NCBI GenBank assembly: GCA_031549905.1
Contig: JAVBPC010000012.1
Location: forward strand, 74,267-138,266
Origin: Avichristensenella sp031549905
Lineage (GTDB): Bacteria > Bacillota > Clostridia > Christensenellales > Aristaeellaceae
Length of the DNA stretch: 64,000 bases
Direction of reading: 5' to 3'
Shown here: piece by piece, positions 55,832 to 64,000 of the stretch
Layout: every line of letters begins with the position of its first letter
How positions within the stretch are numbered: the first letter of the stretch is position 1
Position numbers and translations under genes: made by a program
Notes under the pieces: model-generated
What the model was told of the DNA's origin: nothing
Seen by the model: the letters and a program-made list of their open reading frames with translations, nothing else
The model's database searches: none

Positions 55832-55918
55832 GGGAAAATTCATCGCATTCTATGCAGGGGGACTCATCCCGCGCCGCGAATCATACCCCTATCACGCGAA
55901 AAAAAGGAGCAATGCCAT

Positions 55919-57607
55919 ATGTCCTGGACATTTCACACCCTGCCCTATGCGCGCCCCGATTTTGACGCCGGCCGCGCCGCCATTGAGGAGATTTTGGCCA
56001 AGTTTATCGCCGCGGATTCGTACGAGGCGGCGCGGGATGCATACTTCGCGATACAGGCAGTGAAGCTTCCGCTGTTTACCGCCGTCGTCGTCGCGCATGT
56101 GCGCAACACCATCGATACCACAGACGCGTTCTATGAGGCGGAAAATGAATACTGCAACCAGGAACGCGCGAAGCTGACCCCGCTGTTCAAGCGCATCGGC
56201 GAGGCGCTTGTCGCCACCCCGTTCCGCAAGGATTTTGAGGCCGAGTTCGGCAATGAGCTGTTCCTGCAAACTGAACTGGAACTGAAAACCATGGCCGATG
56301 AGATCGTTGAGGACCTGATCCGCGAAAGCGCGCTCAGCGATGAATATTCCAAGCTGGTCGCCACCTGCCGTACGGATTTTAGGGGCGAATCGGTCAACTT
56401 CTACGGGCTGCTGCGCGAGATGGAAAACCCCGACCGCACCATCCGCCGCGCAGCGTTTGACAAGTGGGCGGAGATGTACGAGGGCGTATCGGAGAAGCTG
56501 GACAGCCTGTTTGATCAGCTGATCGAGGTCAGGCTTACGATGGCGGAAAAGCTTGGCTTCCCGCGCTTTACGGAGCTTGCGTACGCCGGCATGGGCCGCT
56601 CCGCGTATGACGCCGAGGATGTCGTCAAGTTCCGCGAGCAGGTCAAGGCCGTGATCGTACCTGCCGTGGCGAAGATGCGGGCCGAGCAGGGGCAGCGCAT
56701 CGGCGTGGATAAGCTGCGCTTCTACGATGAGGCGTACTTCTACCCGGATGGAAACGCCGACCCCAAGGGCGATGAAGCGACGCTGAAAGCGGCCGCGCGC
56801 GTGATGTACCAGGAGCTTAGCCCCGAAACAGGCGAGTTCTTCGATTTCATGCTGGAGCACGACCTGTTTGACCTCAAGACCCGCCCCGGCAAGCGCCTTG
56901 GCGGCTACTGCACGCAGCTTGGCGAGTTGAAGGCCACGTTCATCTTTTCCAACTTCAATGGCACGGCCGCCGATATCGGCGTGCTGACGCACGAGGCCGG
57001 GCACGCGTTCGCGGGGTACAGCGCCATGCGCGCGCAGCCCATTCTTGATTACGCCCACGCCACCGCCGAAATCGCCGAAATCCATTCCATGACGATGGAA
57101 CACTTCGCCTACCCCTGGTTCGGCAACTTCTACGGCGAGGCAAACGCCGAAAAGGCGCGCTATGCCCACCTGTGCGATGCGCTGGGCTCCGTTCCCTATC
57201 TGTGCGCGGTGGATGCCTTCCAGTATGAACTGTACAAGAACCCCCGCATGGGCGCGAAGGCCCGCCGTGAGCTGTGGCGCGGCATTGAAAAAGAATACAT
57301 GCCCTGGCGCGACTACGATGGCGTGGAATTCCTGGAAAACGGTGGCTTCTGGATGCAAAAGCAGCATATCTTCCTGTATCCGTTCTATTACATTGATTAC
57401 GCGCTGGCACAGGTGTGCGCGTTTGCGTTCTACGGCAGGATGAAAAAGGACCGCAGCGATGCGTGGAACAGCTACCTGAAGCTGTGCCGCGCGGGCGGCA
57501 GCAAGGGGTTTGTGGACCTTTTGAAGCTGGCGAAGCTGCCGAACCCGTTTGAGCAGGGCGCGGTGAAGGCAGCCGTTTCCCATGTAATCGAGGAGCTGAG
57601 CCTATGA
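55919..57607 (+). CDS. M3-family oligoendopeptidase (PepF type)
   Basis: 562 aa, start MSWTFHTLPYARPDFDAGRA after AAAAAGGAGCAATGCCAT. The zinc motif HEAGHAF (HExxH) is in GVLTHEAGHAFAGYSA near residues 352-367, with the third ligand Glu in IAEIHSMTMEHF near 383-394. KATFIFSNFNGTAADIG just before it is typical of the M3 oligoendopeptidase F group. It has no signal peptide, so it trims peptides in the cytoplasm. The next gene starts within its stop (ATGA). Confidence 0.93.
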   Translation: MSWTFHTLPYARPDFDAGRAAIEEILAKFIAADSYEAARDAYFAIQAVKLPLFTAVVVAHVRNTIDTTDAFYEAENEYCNQERAKLTPLFKRIGEALVATPFRKDFEAEFGNELFLQTELELKTMADEIVEDLIRESALSDEYSKLVATCRTDFRGESVNFYGLLREMENPDRTIRRAAFDKWAEMYEGVSEKLDSLFDQLIEVRLTMAEKLGFPRFTELAYAGMGRSAYDAEDVVKFREQVKAVIVPAVAKMRAEQGQRIGVDKLRFYDEAYFYPDGNADPKGDEATLKAAARVMYQELSPETGEFFDFMLEHDLFDLKTRPGKRLGGYCTQLGELKATFIFSNFNGTAADIGVLTHEAGHAFAGYSAMRAQPILDYAHATAEIAEIHSMTMEHFAYPWFGNFYGEANAEKARYAHLCDALGSVPYLCAVDAFQYELYKNPRMGAKARRELWRGIEKEYMPWRDYDGVEFLENGGFWMQKQHIFLYPFYYIDYALAQVCAFAFYGRMKKDRSDAWNSYLKLCRAGGSKGFVDLLKLAKLPNPFEQGAVKAAVSHVIEELSL

Positions 57608-59292
57608 AAAAAACGCTCTGGGCCTTGATGATCGCGCTGATGCTTCTGCTGCCCGGCGTATCGCTTGCGGCATCGTATCAGATTCCATCGTACCGCATGG
57701 CAGTGGATGTGCGGCAGGACGGCGCGGCGCTGGTCACTGAGAGCATTGCTTACGCATTTGAGGGGGCTTTCAACGGCCCTCTCTTCACCATCCGCACGAA
57801 GGATGTCACCATCGATGACCTTGCGATACTGGACGCGCAGGGGCGCGCGTTCACGCGCGTAAACGAACTGTCCGGCACGCCGGGCACCTACACCGTCACC
57901 CGCGAGGGCGACGCGCTGGAGATCAAGGTGTACGACCCCGGCAGCAGCGAGAACAGGACGTACGGCATCACCTACCGGATTGACGGCTTTGCGCTGCGCT
58001 ATCTGGATACCGCCGAAATTTACTACCAGCTGCTGCTGGCAGAGAACACCTACCGCGATGTGAAGATCACGGTCACGCTGCCCGGCACGGATCATAATGC
58101 CACGCGCATTTTCCTGTCCGAAACATCAAAGCCGTTCAGCGGCGTGCTGGAGCAGGGCGTGCTGACGCTTACGGCGGATAAGATCGGCGACGGCGACAAG
58201 GTGGTGCTGCACGCGCTGTTCCCGACGGAATGGCTGCCGGATGCCGAAACGCTGCCGCACGATGTGTACGACATCGCCATCGAAAATGAAGAAAAGCGCG
58301 TGCGGGACGCGCAAACGCTGCGCACCGCCGTTTCCGTGGGGCTTGGCGCGTATGCGGTGGCGTTCCTGCTGGCGTTTTTCAATAACAAAAAGCGCTACGG
58401 CGTGATGCGCCGCATTGACCCAAACGTGGATGACGCGCTGCTCTTCGATCTGCCGCCCGCCGTGGCGGAGATCATCGCAAAGCAGTCCGTGTCCTCCGCC
58501 GCGCTGTCGGCAACGCTGGTGGATCTTTGCGAAATGGGCGCGCTGACGATGGAAACCCGCGAAGAAGGCGTCCTGGGGTTCACCAGGCGCATGGACGCGC
58601 CGCCGCCCCCGCATCCGCATCAAAAGCAACTTCTGGACTGGCTCACCCCCGATGCGAATACGCTGTGGGTAGATGAGCTGGACGCGGGCGACGATTACCA
58701 GACCGCGCAGGCGTTCAGCCAGGCGTACGGCCAGTGGAAGCTGCAAGTGGGACGGGATGCGAAAGACCTTGGCTACCTGCACGCGAACGGCGGGCAGCGC
58801 TTTGCGCTGTCGGCAGGGGCCGGGGTGCTGGGCGTGTTCGTTGGGCTGCTGCTGCTTGGCGTTAGCAATGTGCCGCTTGCCATCCTGGCGTTCGTGCTGG
58901 CGGCAGGGTTCGTTGCGCTGTTTGCGTCCGTGCGCCGCCTGACCGACAAGGGCGAGGCCGCGATGGCCGCGATCCGCAGCTTCACCCCCGCCGACTGGGA
59001 TCGCTTTGCGAACGTACAGGGCATGGGTCGCGGCCGCCTGCCGCTGGCCATGGCGCTGGGCCTGACGGAGCCGATGGTTCAATGGATGGATGAAAACCCG
59101 GAGGTATACCACACATCCGGTACGGACGTATTCGTCTGGTCGGCATACTGCCACCACCTGCACCACATGGAGCGCACCGTGCGCGATGCGCAGAGCCACA
59201 ACGCTTTTGTCAACGACCCCAAGGAAACGGGCGGCGGTGGCTCCGGCGGCGGTTCGCCCAGCGGAGGGGGAAGCAGCCATGGCGCGTGGTGA
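57604..59292 (+). CDS. DUF2207 membrane protein
   Basis: 562 aa with signal peptide (KKTLWALMIALMLLLPGVSLAA). The DUF2207 outer domain (about 24-230) begins IPSYRMAVDVRQDGAALVTESIAYAFEG. A membrane helix lies near 243-260 (VSVGLGAYAVAFLLAFF), a cytoplasmic domain at 270-395, and two more helices near 400-445 (GAGVLGVFVGLLLLG, VPLAILAFVLAAGFVALFASV). The chain ends in GGGGSGGGSPSGGGSSHGAW, the glycine-rich tail usual for this family. The function is unknown. It overlaps pepF by 4 bases and the GNAT gene by 14. Confidence 0.87.
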   Translation: MKKTLWALMIALMLLLPGVSLAASYQIPSYRMAVDVRQDGAALVTESIAYAFEGAFNGPLFTIRTKDVTIDDLAILDAQGRAFTRVNELSGTPGTYTVTREGDALEIKVYDPGSSENRTYGITYRIDGFALRYLDTAEIYYQLLLAENTYRDVKITVTLPGTDHNATRIFLSETSKPFSGVLEQGVLTLTADKIGDGDKVVLHALFPTEWLPDAETLPHDVYDIAIENEEKRVRDAQTLRTAVSVGLGAYAVAFLLAFFNNKKRYGVMRRIDPNVDDALLFDLPPAVAEIIAKQSVSSAALSATLVDLCEMGALTMETREEGVLGFTRRMDAPPPPHPHQKQLLDWLTPDANTLWVDELDAGDDYQTAQAFSQAYGQWKLQVGRDAKDLGYLHANGGQRFALSAGAGVLGVFVGLLLLGVSNVPLAILAFVLAAGFVALFASVRRLTDKGEAAMAAIRSFTPADWDRFANVQGMGRGRLPLAMALGLTEPMVQWMDENPEVYHTSGTDVFVWSAYCHHLHHMERTVRDAQSHNAFVNDPKETGGGGSGGGSPSGGGSSHGAW

Positions 59293-59788
59293 CGCGCAGC
59301 CTGTGCTGCGGCCGGCGACGCTTGCGGATGTTCCGGCAATCCTTGCGCTGTACCGCAGCCAGGTAGGCCACGGTGATTCCGACTGGGATGAGGAATACCC
59401 AAACCGCGATATCCTGATGGAAGACCTGGACGCGGGCAGCCAGTTCGTGGCGGTCATCGCGGGCAATATTGTGGGCGCGATCAGCGCATGCGACGGCGAT
59501 GACGACCTTTCCCATCTGCCATGGACGCCGGGGCACGGACTGTATCTGTTCCGGCTGTGCGTATCGCCAGCGGCGCAGGGGCACGGGCTTGGCGCGGAAA
59601 TCATGCGGCAAACGGTGCAAATGGCGAAAGCGCGCGGGTTTGACGCGGTGCGCCTGCTGTGCGCGAAAGCCAACGGAACGGCGCAACGGCTGTACCAACG
59701 GCTGGGATTTGGCTACCTGGGAGACTGTTTCCTGTACGAAACGGATTTTACTGTGCTGGAGAAGCGGATGGATGTTAGCAAAGGATAG
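59279..59788 (+). CDS. GNAT-family N-acetyltransferase
   Basis: 169 aa; start MARGDAQPVLRPATLADVPA at 59279 with GGAGGGGG upstream, inside the 3' end of the DUF2207 gene. GNAT core: LRPATLADVPAILALYRSQVG, FVAVIAGNIVGAISACDGDD, LYLFRLCVSPAAQGHGLGAEIMRQTVQMAKARGFDAVRL near 85-125 (acetyl-CoA loop QGHGLG), and AKANGTAQRLYQRLGFGYLGDCFLYETDF. The ribosome binding site lies in the codons for the Gly-rich DUF2207 tail. The substrate is unknown. Confidence 0.88.
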   Translation: MARGDAQPVLRPATLADVPAILALYRSQVGHGDSDWDEEYPNRDILMEDLDAGSQFVAVIAGNIVGAISACDGDDDLSHLPWTPGHGLYLFRLCVSPAAQGHGLGAEIMRQTVQMAKARGFDAVRLLCAKANGTAQRLYQRLGFGYLGDCFLYETDFTVLEKRMDVSKG

Positions 59789-59808
59789 TCCCATAAGCAC
59801 AATTCCGA

Positions 59809-59837
59809 TTGAAAAAACATGGGCAACACGGTATAAT
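59809..59837 (+). promoter_or_regulatory. Sigma-A promoter of 5'-nucleotidase gene
   Basis: TTGAAA (59809-59814), 17-base spacer, TATAAT (59832-59837). Confidence 0.8.
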
Positions 59838-59902
59838 GGCGAAAGAGCGCCCGCGGAGTGTGCCCCGGGCCAAACCACAACGATGAAAGGGGAATGCTGC
59901 AG

Positions 59903-61405
59903 ATGAAAAAGTTCCTGGCTTTGCTTCTCGGGCTTCTGATGCTGCTATCGGTCTTTCCCGCGGCCGCGGAGGAGACTGCGCCACAGCCCGTCGTCGTCAC
60001 CATCTTCCATACCAACGATGTGCACGGCCGCTACGATTCCAGCGCGGGCATGGGCTATGCGATGATGGCCTCGTACGTCAACGAGGCGCGCAAGGCCGGC
60101 AATGTCCTGGTGCTGGATGCCGGCGACACGCTGCACGGCACCATCTTTGCGGGCGCCACCAAGGGCGAGAGCATTGTAGCGGTGATGAACACCATCGCCT
60201 ATGATGCCATGGCCGCCGGAAACCATGACTTCAACTACGGCCTTGAACACCTTAAAACGCTGGCGGGCGAGATGGCCTTCCCGCTGCTGTCGGCGAACAT
60301 CCTGCTGGCGGCAACCGGCGAGCCCGCGTTCACCCCGTATGTCATCCTGGAATCGGGCGGGAAGCGCATCGCCGTCGTCGGCGCGCAGAACCCTGAGATG
60401 GTCAGCGCCATCCACCCCGACCATGTCAAGGACCTGACCTTCGGCGGGGTTGATCTGGTCGAAAAGGCCGTTCAGGCCGCGCGCAAGGAAGGCGCGGATG
60501 CCGTGATCATCCTGGCGCACTGGGGCGCGAATGACGGCTACAACCCCAACAGCATGGATTCGCTGGCGCAGATCCCCGGCGTATCGCTGGTGATAGACGG
60601 CCACAGCCACACGTCCCTCTACGACATCAAGCAGGCGGAAGAGGGCGCGCTGGTGACATCCACCGGCGAATACCTAAACGCCCTTGGCAAGGTGACGATG
60701 ACCTTTGCGCCCGAGGGCGGGCTGGAGGTCGTAGCCGAGCTGATCCCAAACCCAAAGCGTTTTGAGGACCACACGGTCATCAGCGCCATTGAGGAACAGG
60801 AGGCCGCGCAGAGCGCCGCGCTGGATCAGGTGGTGGGCGAAACCACAGTGGAGCTGGTCGGTGAGCGCGCAATCGTCCGCACCGAGGAATCCAACTGGGG
60901 CAACCTGGCCACCGATATTTTCCTTTCCGCCACCGGGGCTGATGTCGCCATCATGAACGGCGGCAACATCCGCGCCACGGTCAAGGCGGGCCCGATCACC
61001 GCGCGCGATGTCAACACCGTGTTCCCCTTCGGCAACCTGGTGGTGCTGCTGGAGGTATCCGGTCAGGCGCTGAAAGACGCGTTGGAGGTCGGTCTGTCGC
61101 TGTACCCGGAAACAAACGGCGGCTTCCCGCAGATCGGCGGCATGACGCTTACGTTTGACCCCGCAAAGCCCGCCGGGGAGCGCATTACGGAGCTGCTGAT
61201 CCGCGGCGAAGCGGTGGATCTGGAAGCGATGTATAAGCTGGCAACCAACGACTTCCTGGCCGCCGGCGGCGATAACTACGCATCGCTCGCAGCGTATCCC
61301 GTGCAGTTCTACATGGGCGCGATGGATGAAGTCATCATCGATTACCTGCGCGAGAGCGGCCCTGTTTCACCCGAGGTCGAAGGGCGCATTACCCGCGTGG
61401 AATAA
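59903..61405 (+). CDS. Secreted 5'-nucleotidase / UDP-sugar hydrolase family
   Basis: 500 aa; start MKKFLALLLGLLMLLSVFPA at 59903 with AAAGGGG upstream and a signal peptide ending AAA-EE. Metallophosphatase domain: TIFHTNDVHGRYD near 33-45 (DxH), VLDAGDTLHGT near 70-80, AAGNHDFNYG near 105-114 (GNHD), IILAHWG near 193 and IDGHSHTSL near 229-237. C-terminal 5'-nucleotidase domain: ESNWGNLATDIFLSATGADVAIMNGGNIRATVKAG near 330-364, VFPFGNLVVLLEVSGQ and TNDFLAAGGDNY (substrate-binding). It hydrolyses extracellular nucleotides to nucleosides and phosphate. Single gene with its own promoter and terminator. Confidence 0.93.
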   Translation: MKKFLALLLGLLMLLSVFPAAAEETAPQPVVVTIFHTNDVHGRYDSSAGMGYAMMASYVNEARKAGNVLVLDAGDTLHGTIFAGATKGESIVAVMNTIAYDAMAAGNHDFNYGLEHLKTLAGEMAFPLLSANILLAATGEPAFTPYVILESGGKRIAVVGAQNPEMVSAIHPDHVKDLTFGGVDLVEKAVQAARKEGADAVIILAHWGANDGYNPNSMDSLAQIPGVSLVIDGHSHTSLYDIKQAEEGALVTSTGEYLNALGKVTMTFAPEGGLEVVAELIPNPKRFEDHTVISAIEEQEAAQSAALDQVVGETTVELVGERAIVRTEESNWGNLATDIFLSATGADVAIMNGGNIRATVKAGPITARDVNTVFPFGNLVVLLEVSGQALKDALEVGLSLYPETNGGFPQIGGMTLTFDPAKPAGERITELLIRGEAVDLEAMYKLATNDFLAAGGDNYASLAAYPVQFYMGAMDEVIIDYLRESGPVSPEVEGRITRVE

Positions 61406-61425
61406 TCAAACCAACCGAAAAATTG

Positions 61426-61457
61426 CCGGGCGGGATTTGAATCACCGCCCGGTTTTT
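61426..61457 (+). terminator. Terminator of 5'-nucleotidase gene
   Basis: CCGGGCGG / CCGCCCGG with an 11-base loop, followed by TTTTTG. Confidence 0.92.
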
Positions 61458-61469
61458 GTTTGATCTTAT

Positions 61470-61498
61470 TTGACAAGAAGCCGTCTGGCCGGTATGAT
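61470..61498 (+). promoter_or_regulatory. Strong sigma-A promoter of amino-acid ABC operon
   Basis: TTGACA (61470-61475), 17-base spacer, TATGAT (61493-61498). Confidence 0.85.
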
Positions 61499-61525
61499 AT
61501 CTATAGTAAAATGGAGGCACTATTT

Positions 61526-62569
61526 ATGAAGAAGATAATCGTATGGATACTGGCCGCGCTGCTGCTCTTATCCCCCGCAGCGGCCCTTGCGTCCGAGGCG
61601 CTGATCGCGCAGGGCGAGGCGCTGCTGAAAGAGATGGGTTTCGATTCGGTCGAAGAGGCTTTGGCGGCGTACGAGGTCGAAACCGTCGAAGGGCTGATCA
61701 TGCTGGTGCTGACCGGCAAGATTGAACTGCCCGAAGGCGTAACGCTGCCCGCGATGCCCTTCTCGCTGCCCGGCATGGGCGGCACCCCCGTGCCAAACCC
61801 CGCGCTGCCCACCAGCACGCCCGTCCCTCCCGAACTGGAGCGCACATTTGACGGCAAGGTGCTGGCCACGATGGAGATGATTGCCTCCGCTGAGGAGATC
61901 AAGTATTTCTTCCAGGAATCGCTGGGCATTCCGATCAAGGATTTTCTAACCTTCCCCACCGCCAGCGAGGCGCTGATGGCGCTGAAAGCGGGCAAGGTGG
62001 ATACGGTGCTGAGCATGGATTCCACCGCCAGCTACATGGCGCAGCAGGACCCCACGCTGTATACCTACATGGACCCCCGCCTGACCGATTTTGCGCAAAT
62101 CTCACTGTCCATGGTTGTGATGCGCAAAAATGAGGCGCTCGGCGCGCAGCTGAACGAGGCGATACAGACCCTGGGCGCAAACGGCACGCTGCTGATGCTT
62201 GCGGGCACGATGCTGGGCGGCGAGCCCCCGGCAGCGCCCGAGGCCGAGCTTACCGGCGAAACGCTGCGCGTTGGCGTAACGGGCGATATTCCGCCGGTGG
62301 ATTATGTGGATGCATCCGGCCAGCCCGCCGGGTACAACGTAAACCTGATGGCGCACATCGGGGCGCTGCTGGGCCGCCCGATCGAATTTGTGCTGGTGGG
62401 CAAGGGCGCGGCGATCACGGCGCTTGCGACCGGGCGCATCGATATCCTGTTCTGGCAGGAGCAGGCGCTGTCCGAAGACATCCAGGGTATGGTGGGCGAC
62501 ATGTCTGAAAACGTATTCGTCACCGATCCTTATCTATCCGTAAACGTCACCGCTGTGGAGCTGAAGTAA
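61526..62569 (+). CDS. ABC transporter solute-binding protein with permuted lobes
   Basis: 347 aa; start MKKIIVWILAALLLLSPAAA at 61526, GGAGG eight bases upstream, signal peptide ending ALA-SE. After a helical region and a Pro-rich linker, residues about 110-230 look like lobe 2 of a family-3 solute-binding protein (GKVLATMEMIASAEEI, TASEALMALKAGKVDTVLSMDSTASYMAQ, LNEAIQTLGANGTLLML). Residues about 243-347 then look like lobe 1 (LRVGVTGDIPPVDYVDASGQPAGYNVNLMAHIGALLGRPIEFV, TALATGRIDILF, FVTDPYLSV). Normal proteins have lobe 1 first, so the order is reversed. It binds a polar amino acid or similar ligand for the permease and ATPase that follow. Confidence 0.82.
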   Translation: MKKIIVWILAALLLLSPAAALASEALIAQGEALLKEMGFDSVEEALAAYEVETVEGLIMLVLTGKIELPEGVTLPAMPFSLPGMGGTPVPNPALPTSTPVPPELERTFDGKVLATMEMIASAEEIKYFFQESLGIPIKDFLTFPTASEALMALKAGKVDTVLSMDSTASYMAQQDPTLYTYMDPRLTDFAQISLSMVVMRKNEALGAQLNEAIQTLGANGTLLMLAGTMLGGEPPAAPEAELTGETLRVGVTGDIPPVDYVDASGQPAGYNVNLMAHIGALLGRPIEFVLVGKGAAITALATGRIDILFWQEQALSEDIQGMVGDMSENVFVTDPYLSVNVTAVELK

Positions 62570-62575
62570 CAGGGC

Positions 62576-63301
62576 ATGAACATCATCGCCTTCTTTGAAG
62601 AAACATTTTTGAAAACCAACGCGGGCCTGTCAATTTTGCAGGGGCTGTGGACCACGGTGCGCATTTCCGTGGTCTCCCTGCTGCTTGGCACGCTGCTGGC
62701 GGTGCCGCTGTGTGCGCTGCGCATGTCCGGTCGGCGCGCGTTTGCCATTCCGGCAAAAGCCGTAACGGCGGTGCTGCGCGGCACGCCCGTGCTGATGCTG
62801 CTGATGCTGTTCTACTATGTGGTGTTTGCCGCATCGCGCGTAGACGCGGTGATCATCGCGATCATCGTGTTTTCCATCCACACGGCGGTGCATGTGCAGG
62901 AGATCATGGTGTCCGCCCTCCATTCCGTGCCGCCGGGCCAGGCGGAAGCCGCCCGCGCGCTTGGGATGGGCCGCGTGCGGGCATTCATGGATATCACGCT
63001 GCCGCAGGCGTGGCGCGTGGCGATGCCGGTGTACCAAAGCGCGGTGGTCAACCTGATCCAGTGGACCAGCGTGGTCGGCTATGTTTCCATCACCGACCTG
63101 ACGCGCGCAATCAACTTCATCACATCCAGAACCCTTGAGCCGCTGTTCATGCTGTTTGTGGGCATTGCGCTGTACCTGCTGATGGCGGGCATGGTGTCGC
63201 TGGCGTTTTGGCTGCTGGGACGGCGGAAAAGCGGGATTAGTTATCGGTATGAAAAAAAGGGTTCCCTGAAGAAACCCATTGATGGCAGGGCGCGCGCATG
63301 A
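62576..63301 (+). CDS. Amino-acid ABC transporter permease (HisM type)
   Basis: 241 aa, start 6 bases after the binding-protein stop. About five membrane helices (27-48, 62-95, 95-115, 165-185, 195-220). The permease signature is TVRISVVSLLLGTLLAVPL near 25-43 and the EAA loop EAARALGMGRVRAFMDITLPQAWRVAMP near 122-149, which contacts the ATPase. The C-terminal tail is basic. The ribosome binding site is weak, so expression probably depends on translation of the gene upstream. A single permease gene implies a homodimer. Confidence 0.93.
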   Translation: MNIIAFFEETFLKTNAGLSILQGLWTTVRISVVSLLLGTLLAVPLCALRMSGRRAFAIPAKAVTAVLRGTPVLMLLMLFYYVVFAASRVDAVIIAIIVFSIHTAVHVQEIMVSALHSVPPGQAEAARALGMGRVRAFMDITLPQAWRVAMPVYQSAVVNLIQWTSVVGYVSITDLTRAINFITSRTLEPLFMLFVGIALYLLMAGMVSLAFWLLGRRKSGISYRYEKKGSLKKPIDGRARA

Positions 63302-63954
63302 TTGACGTTACCAACCTGACAAAGCGGTTTGGGGATACGGTTGTGTTGGATAGCGTGTCCTTTCAGGTGGCGCGCGGGGAGCGCGTGGCCTTTACGGGGC
63401 CATCCGGCGTGGGCAAGAGCATCCTGCTGCGGTGCCTTTCTGGCCTGATGCGCCCGGACACGGGCGAAATACGGCTGGACGGCGCAAGCCTGACCGGCGG
63501 CGGCGTGGAAGCCCGCCGTGCGCGCCTGATGACGGGCATGGTGTTCCAGCAGTTTAACCTGTTCCAGCACCTGCGCGTACTGGATAACATCGCGCTGGCG
63601 CCCATCCGGGTGCTGGGCATAACGCCAAAGGATGCGTTCGCCCGCGCGGATGAGCTGCTATCCGTGGTGGGCCTGCTTGACAAGCGCCTGGCGTACCCGC
63701 AGGAGCTGTCCGGCGGGCAGCAGCAGCGCGTGGCAATCGCCCGTGCGCTGGCCATGCAGCCGAAGATACTGCTGTTTGATGAACCGACCTCCGCGCTGGA
63801 CCCCGCAATCGCGGTAGAGGTGCTGGAACTGATCGGCAGGATTCTGGACGATGGCGAAAAGACCGCCGTTTTTGTCACGCATGAGCTGGATAAGGTAAAG
63901 CCGTTGGTATCGCGCGTGTTTGAGATTGCGGGCGGGGCGGCCAGGGAGCAATAA
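63298..63954 (+). CDS. Amino-acid ABC transporter ATPase (GlnQ/HisP type)
   Basis: 218 aa, somewhat short for the family (about 240). Its ATG overlaps the permease stop (ATGA). Walker A GPSGVGKS near 35-42 (commonly GPSGSGKS), Q-loop VFQQFNLFQHLRVLDNIALAP near 82-102, signature LSGGQQQRVAIARALAMQPKILLFDEPTSALDP near 138-170 including Walker B, H-loop FVTHEL near 196-201. It powers the transporter formed with the two upstream genes. The last 46 bases of the window after it hold no recognisable feature. Confidence 0.93.
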   Translation: MIDVTNLTKRFGDTVVLDSVSFQVARGERVAFTGPSGVGKSILLRCLSGLMRPDTGEIRLDGASLTGGGVEARRARLMTGMVFQQFNLFQHLRVLDNIALAPIRVLGITPKDAFARADELLSVVGLLDKRLAYPQELSGGQQQRVAIARALAMQPKILLFDEPTSALDPAIAVEVLELIGRILDDGEKTAVFVTHELDKVKPLVSRVFEIAGGAAREQ

Positions 63955-64000
63955 AGATTGTATGTGAAAATTCTGCAACATAATTAATCACTTTCATGAC

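Noticed and set aside
1..64000. CRISPR arrays, tRNA or rRNA genes, prophage or insertion-sequence genes.
   Set aside because: No evenly spaced direct repeats, no cloverleaf or rRNA-like sequence, and no transposase, integrase or phage structural protein was seen.

Overview
The window comes from a high-GC anaerobic Bacillota, most likely class Clostridia; a Christensenellales/Oscillospirales-like relative is a guess from protein style. Support: three-subunit [FeFe]-hydrogenase operon, sigma-A-type promoters (TTGACA-17-TATAAT), AGGAGG ribosome binding sites, an ECF sigma factor with a DUF4179-like anti-sigma, murG, and secreted lipoproteins without outer-membrane partners. Genes are dense, often joined by ATGA overlaps. 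I saw no rRNA, tRNA, CRISPR array, phage or transposase.

Layout: 1-6.3 kb: PHP/DUF2087 cluster (-), secreted alkaline phosphatase and YibE/F protein (+), DUF697 and DUF3089 proteins (-). 6.7-10.9 kb: wecB, a large membrane glycosyltransferase ending in three MshEN-like c-di-GMP-binding repeats, and a small membrane protein, forming a probable c-di-GMP-controlled exopolysaccharide operon. 11-13.6 kb: ECF sigma and an anti-sigma fused to a solute-binding domain. 13.7-18.6 kb (-): APH-like kinase, dcd, N-acetyltransferase, nagA, and a ferredoxin/4Fe-4S membrane protein/ArsR operon. 18.8-22.5 kb (+): GAF-ABC ATPase with FtsX-like permease. 22.4-25.5 kb (-): PAP2 protein, GT2 and UDP-galactopyranose mutase, with two foldback repeats. 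25.9-27.5 kb (+): URO-D-like protein and histidine phosphatase. 27.6-32.4 kb (-): glycerate kinase, glmM, sugar isomerase, prs. 32.8-33.8 kb (+): murG. 33.9-40.9 kb (-): GNAT pair, HydABC-type hydrogenase whose HydB carries a GltD module, DUF1622 protein. 41.2-45.9 kb (+): MarR-controlled heterodimeric ABC exporter. 45.9-50.9 kb: XRE regulator (-) and divergent zinc-ribbon plus two dynamin-like GTPases (+). 51-54.3 kb (-): VTC/DUF4956/beta-helix lipoprotein. 54.5-55.7 kb: purA (-). 55.9-61.4 kb (+): pepF, DUF2207 protein, GNAT, 5'-nucleotidase. 61.5-64 kb (+): polar-amino-acid-type ABC transporter with an apparently circularly permuted binding protein.

Main points of interest: the wecB/GT2-MshEN operon (a Gram-positive parallel to E. 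coli NfrB), the HydB-GltD fusion hydrogenase with Ser at the usual proton-relay Cys, the paired dynamin cassette, the GAF-ABC and anti-sigma/solute-binding fusions, and a family of foldback elements placed directly upstream of ribosome binding sites whose arms differ between copies yet stay self-complementary.
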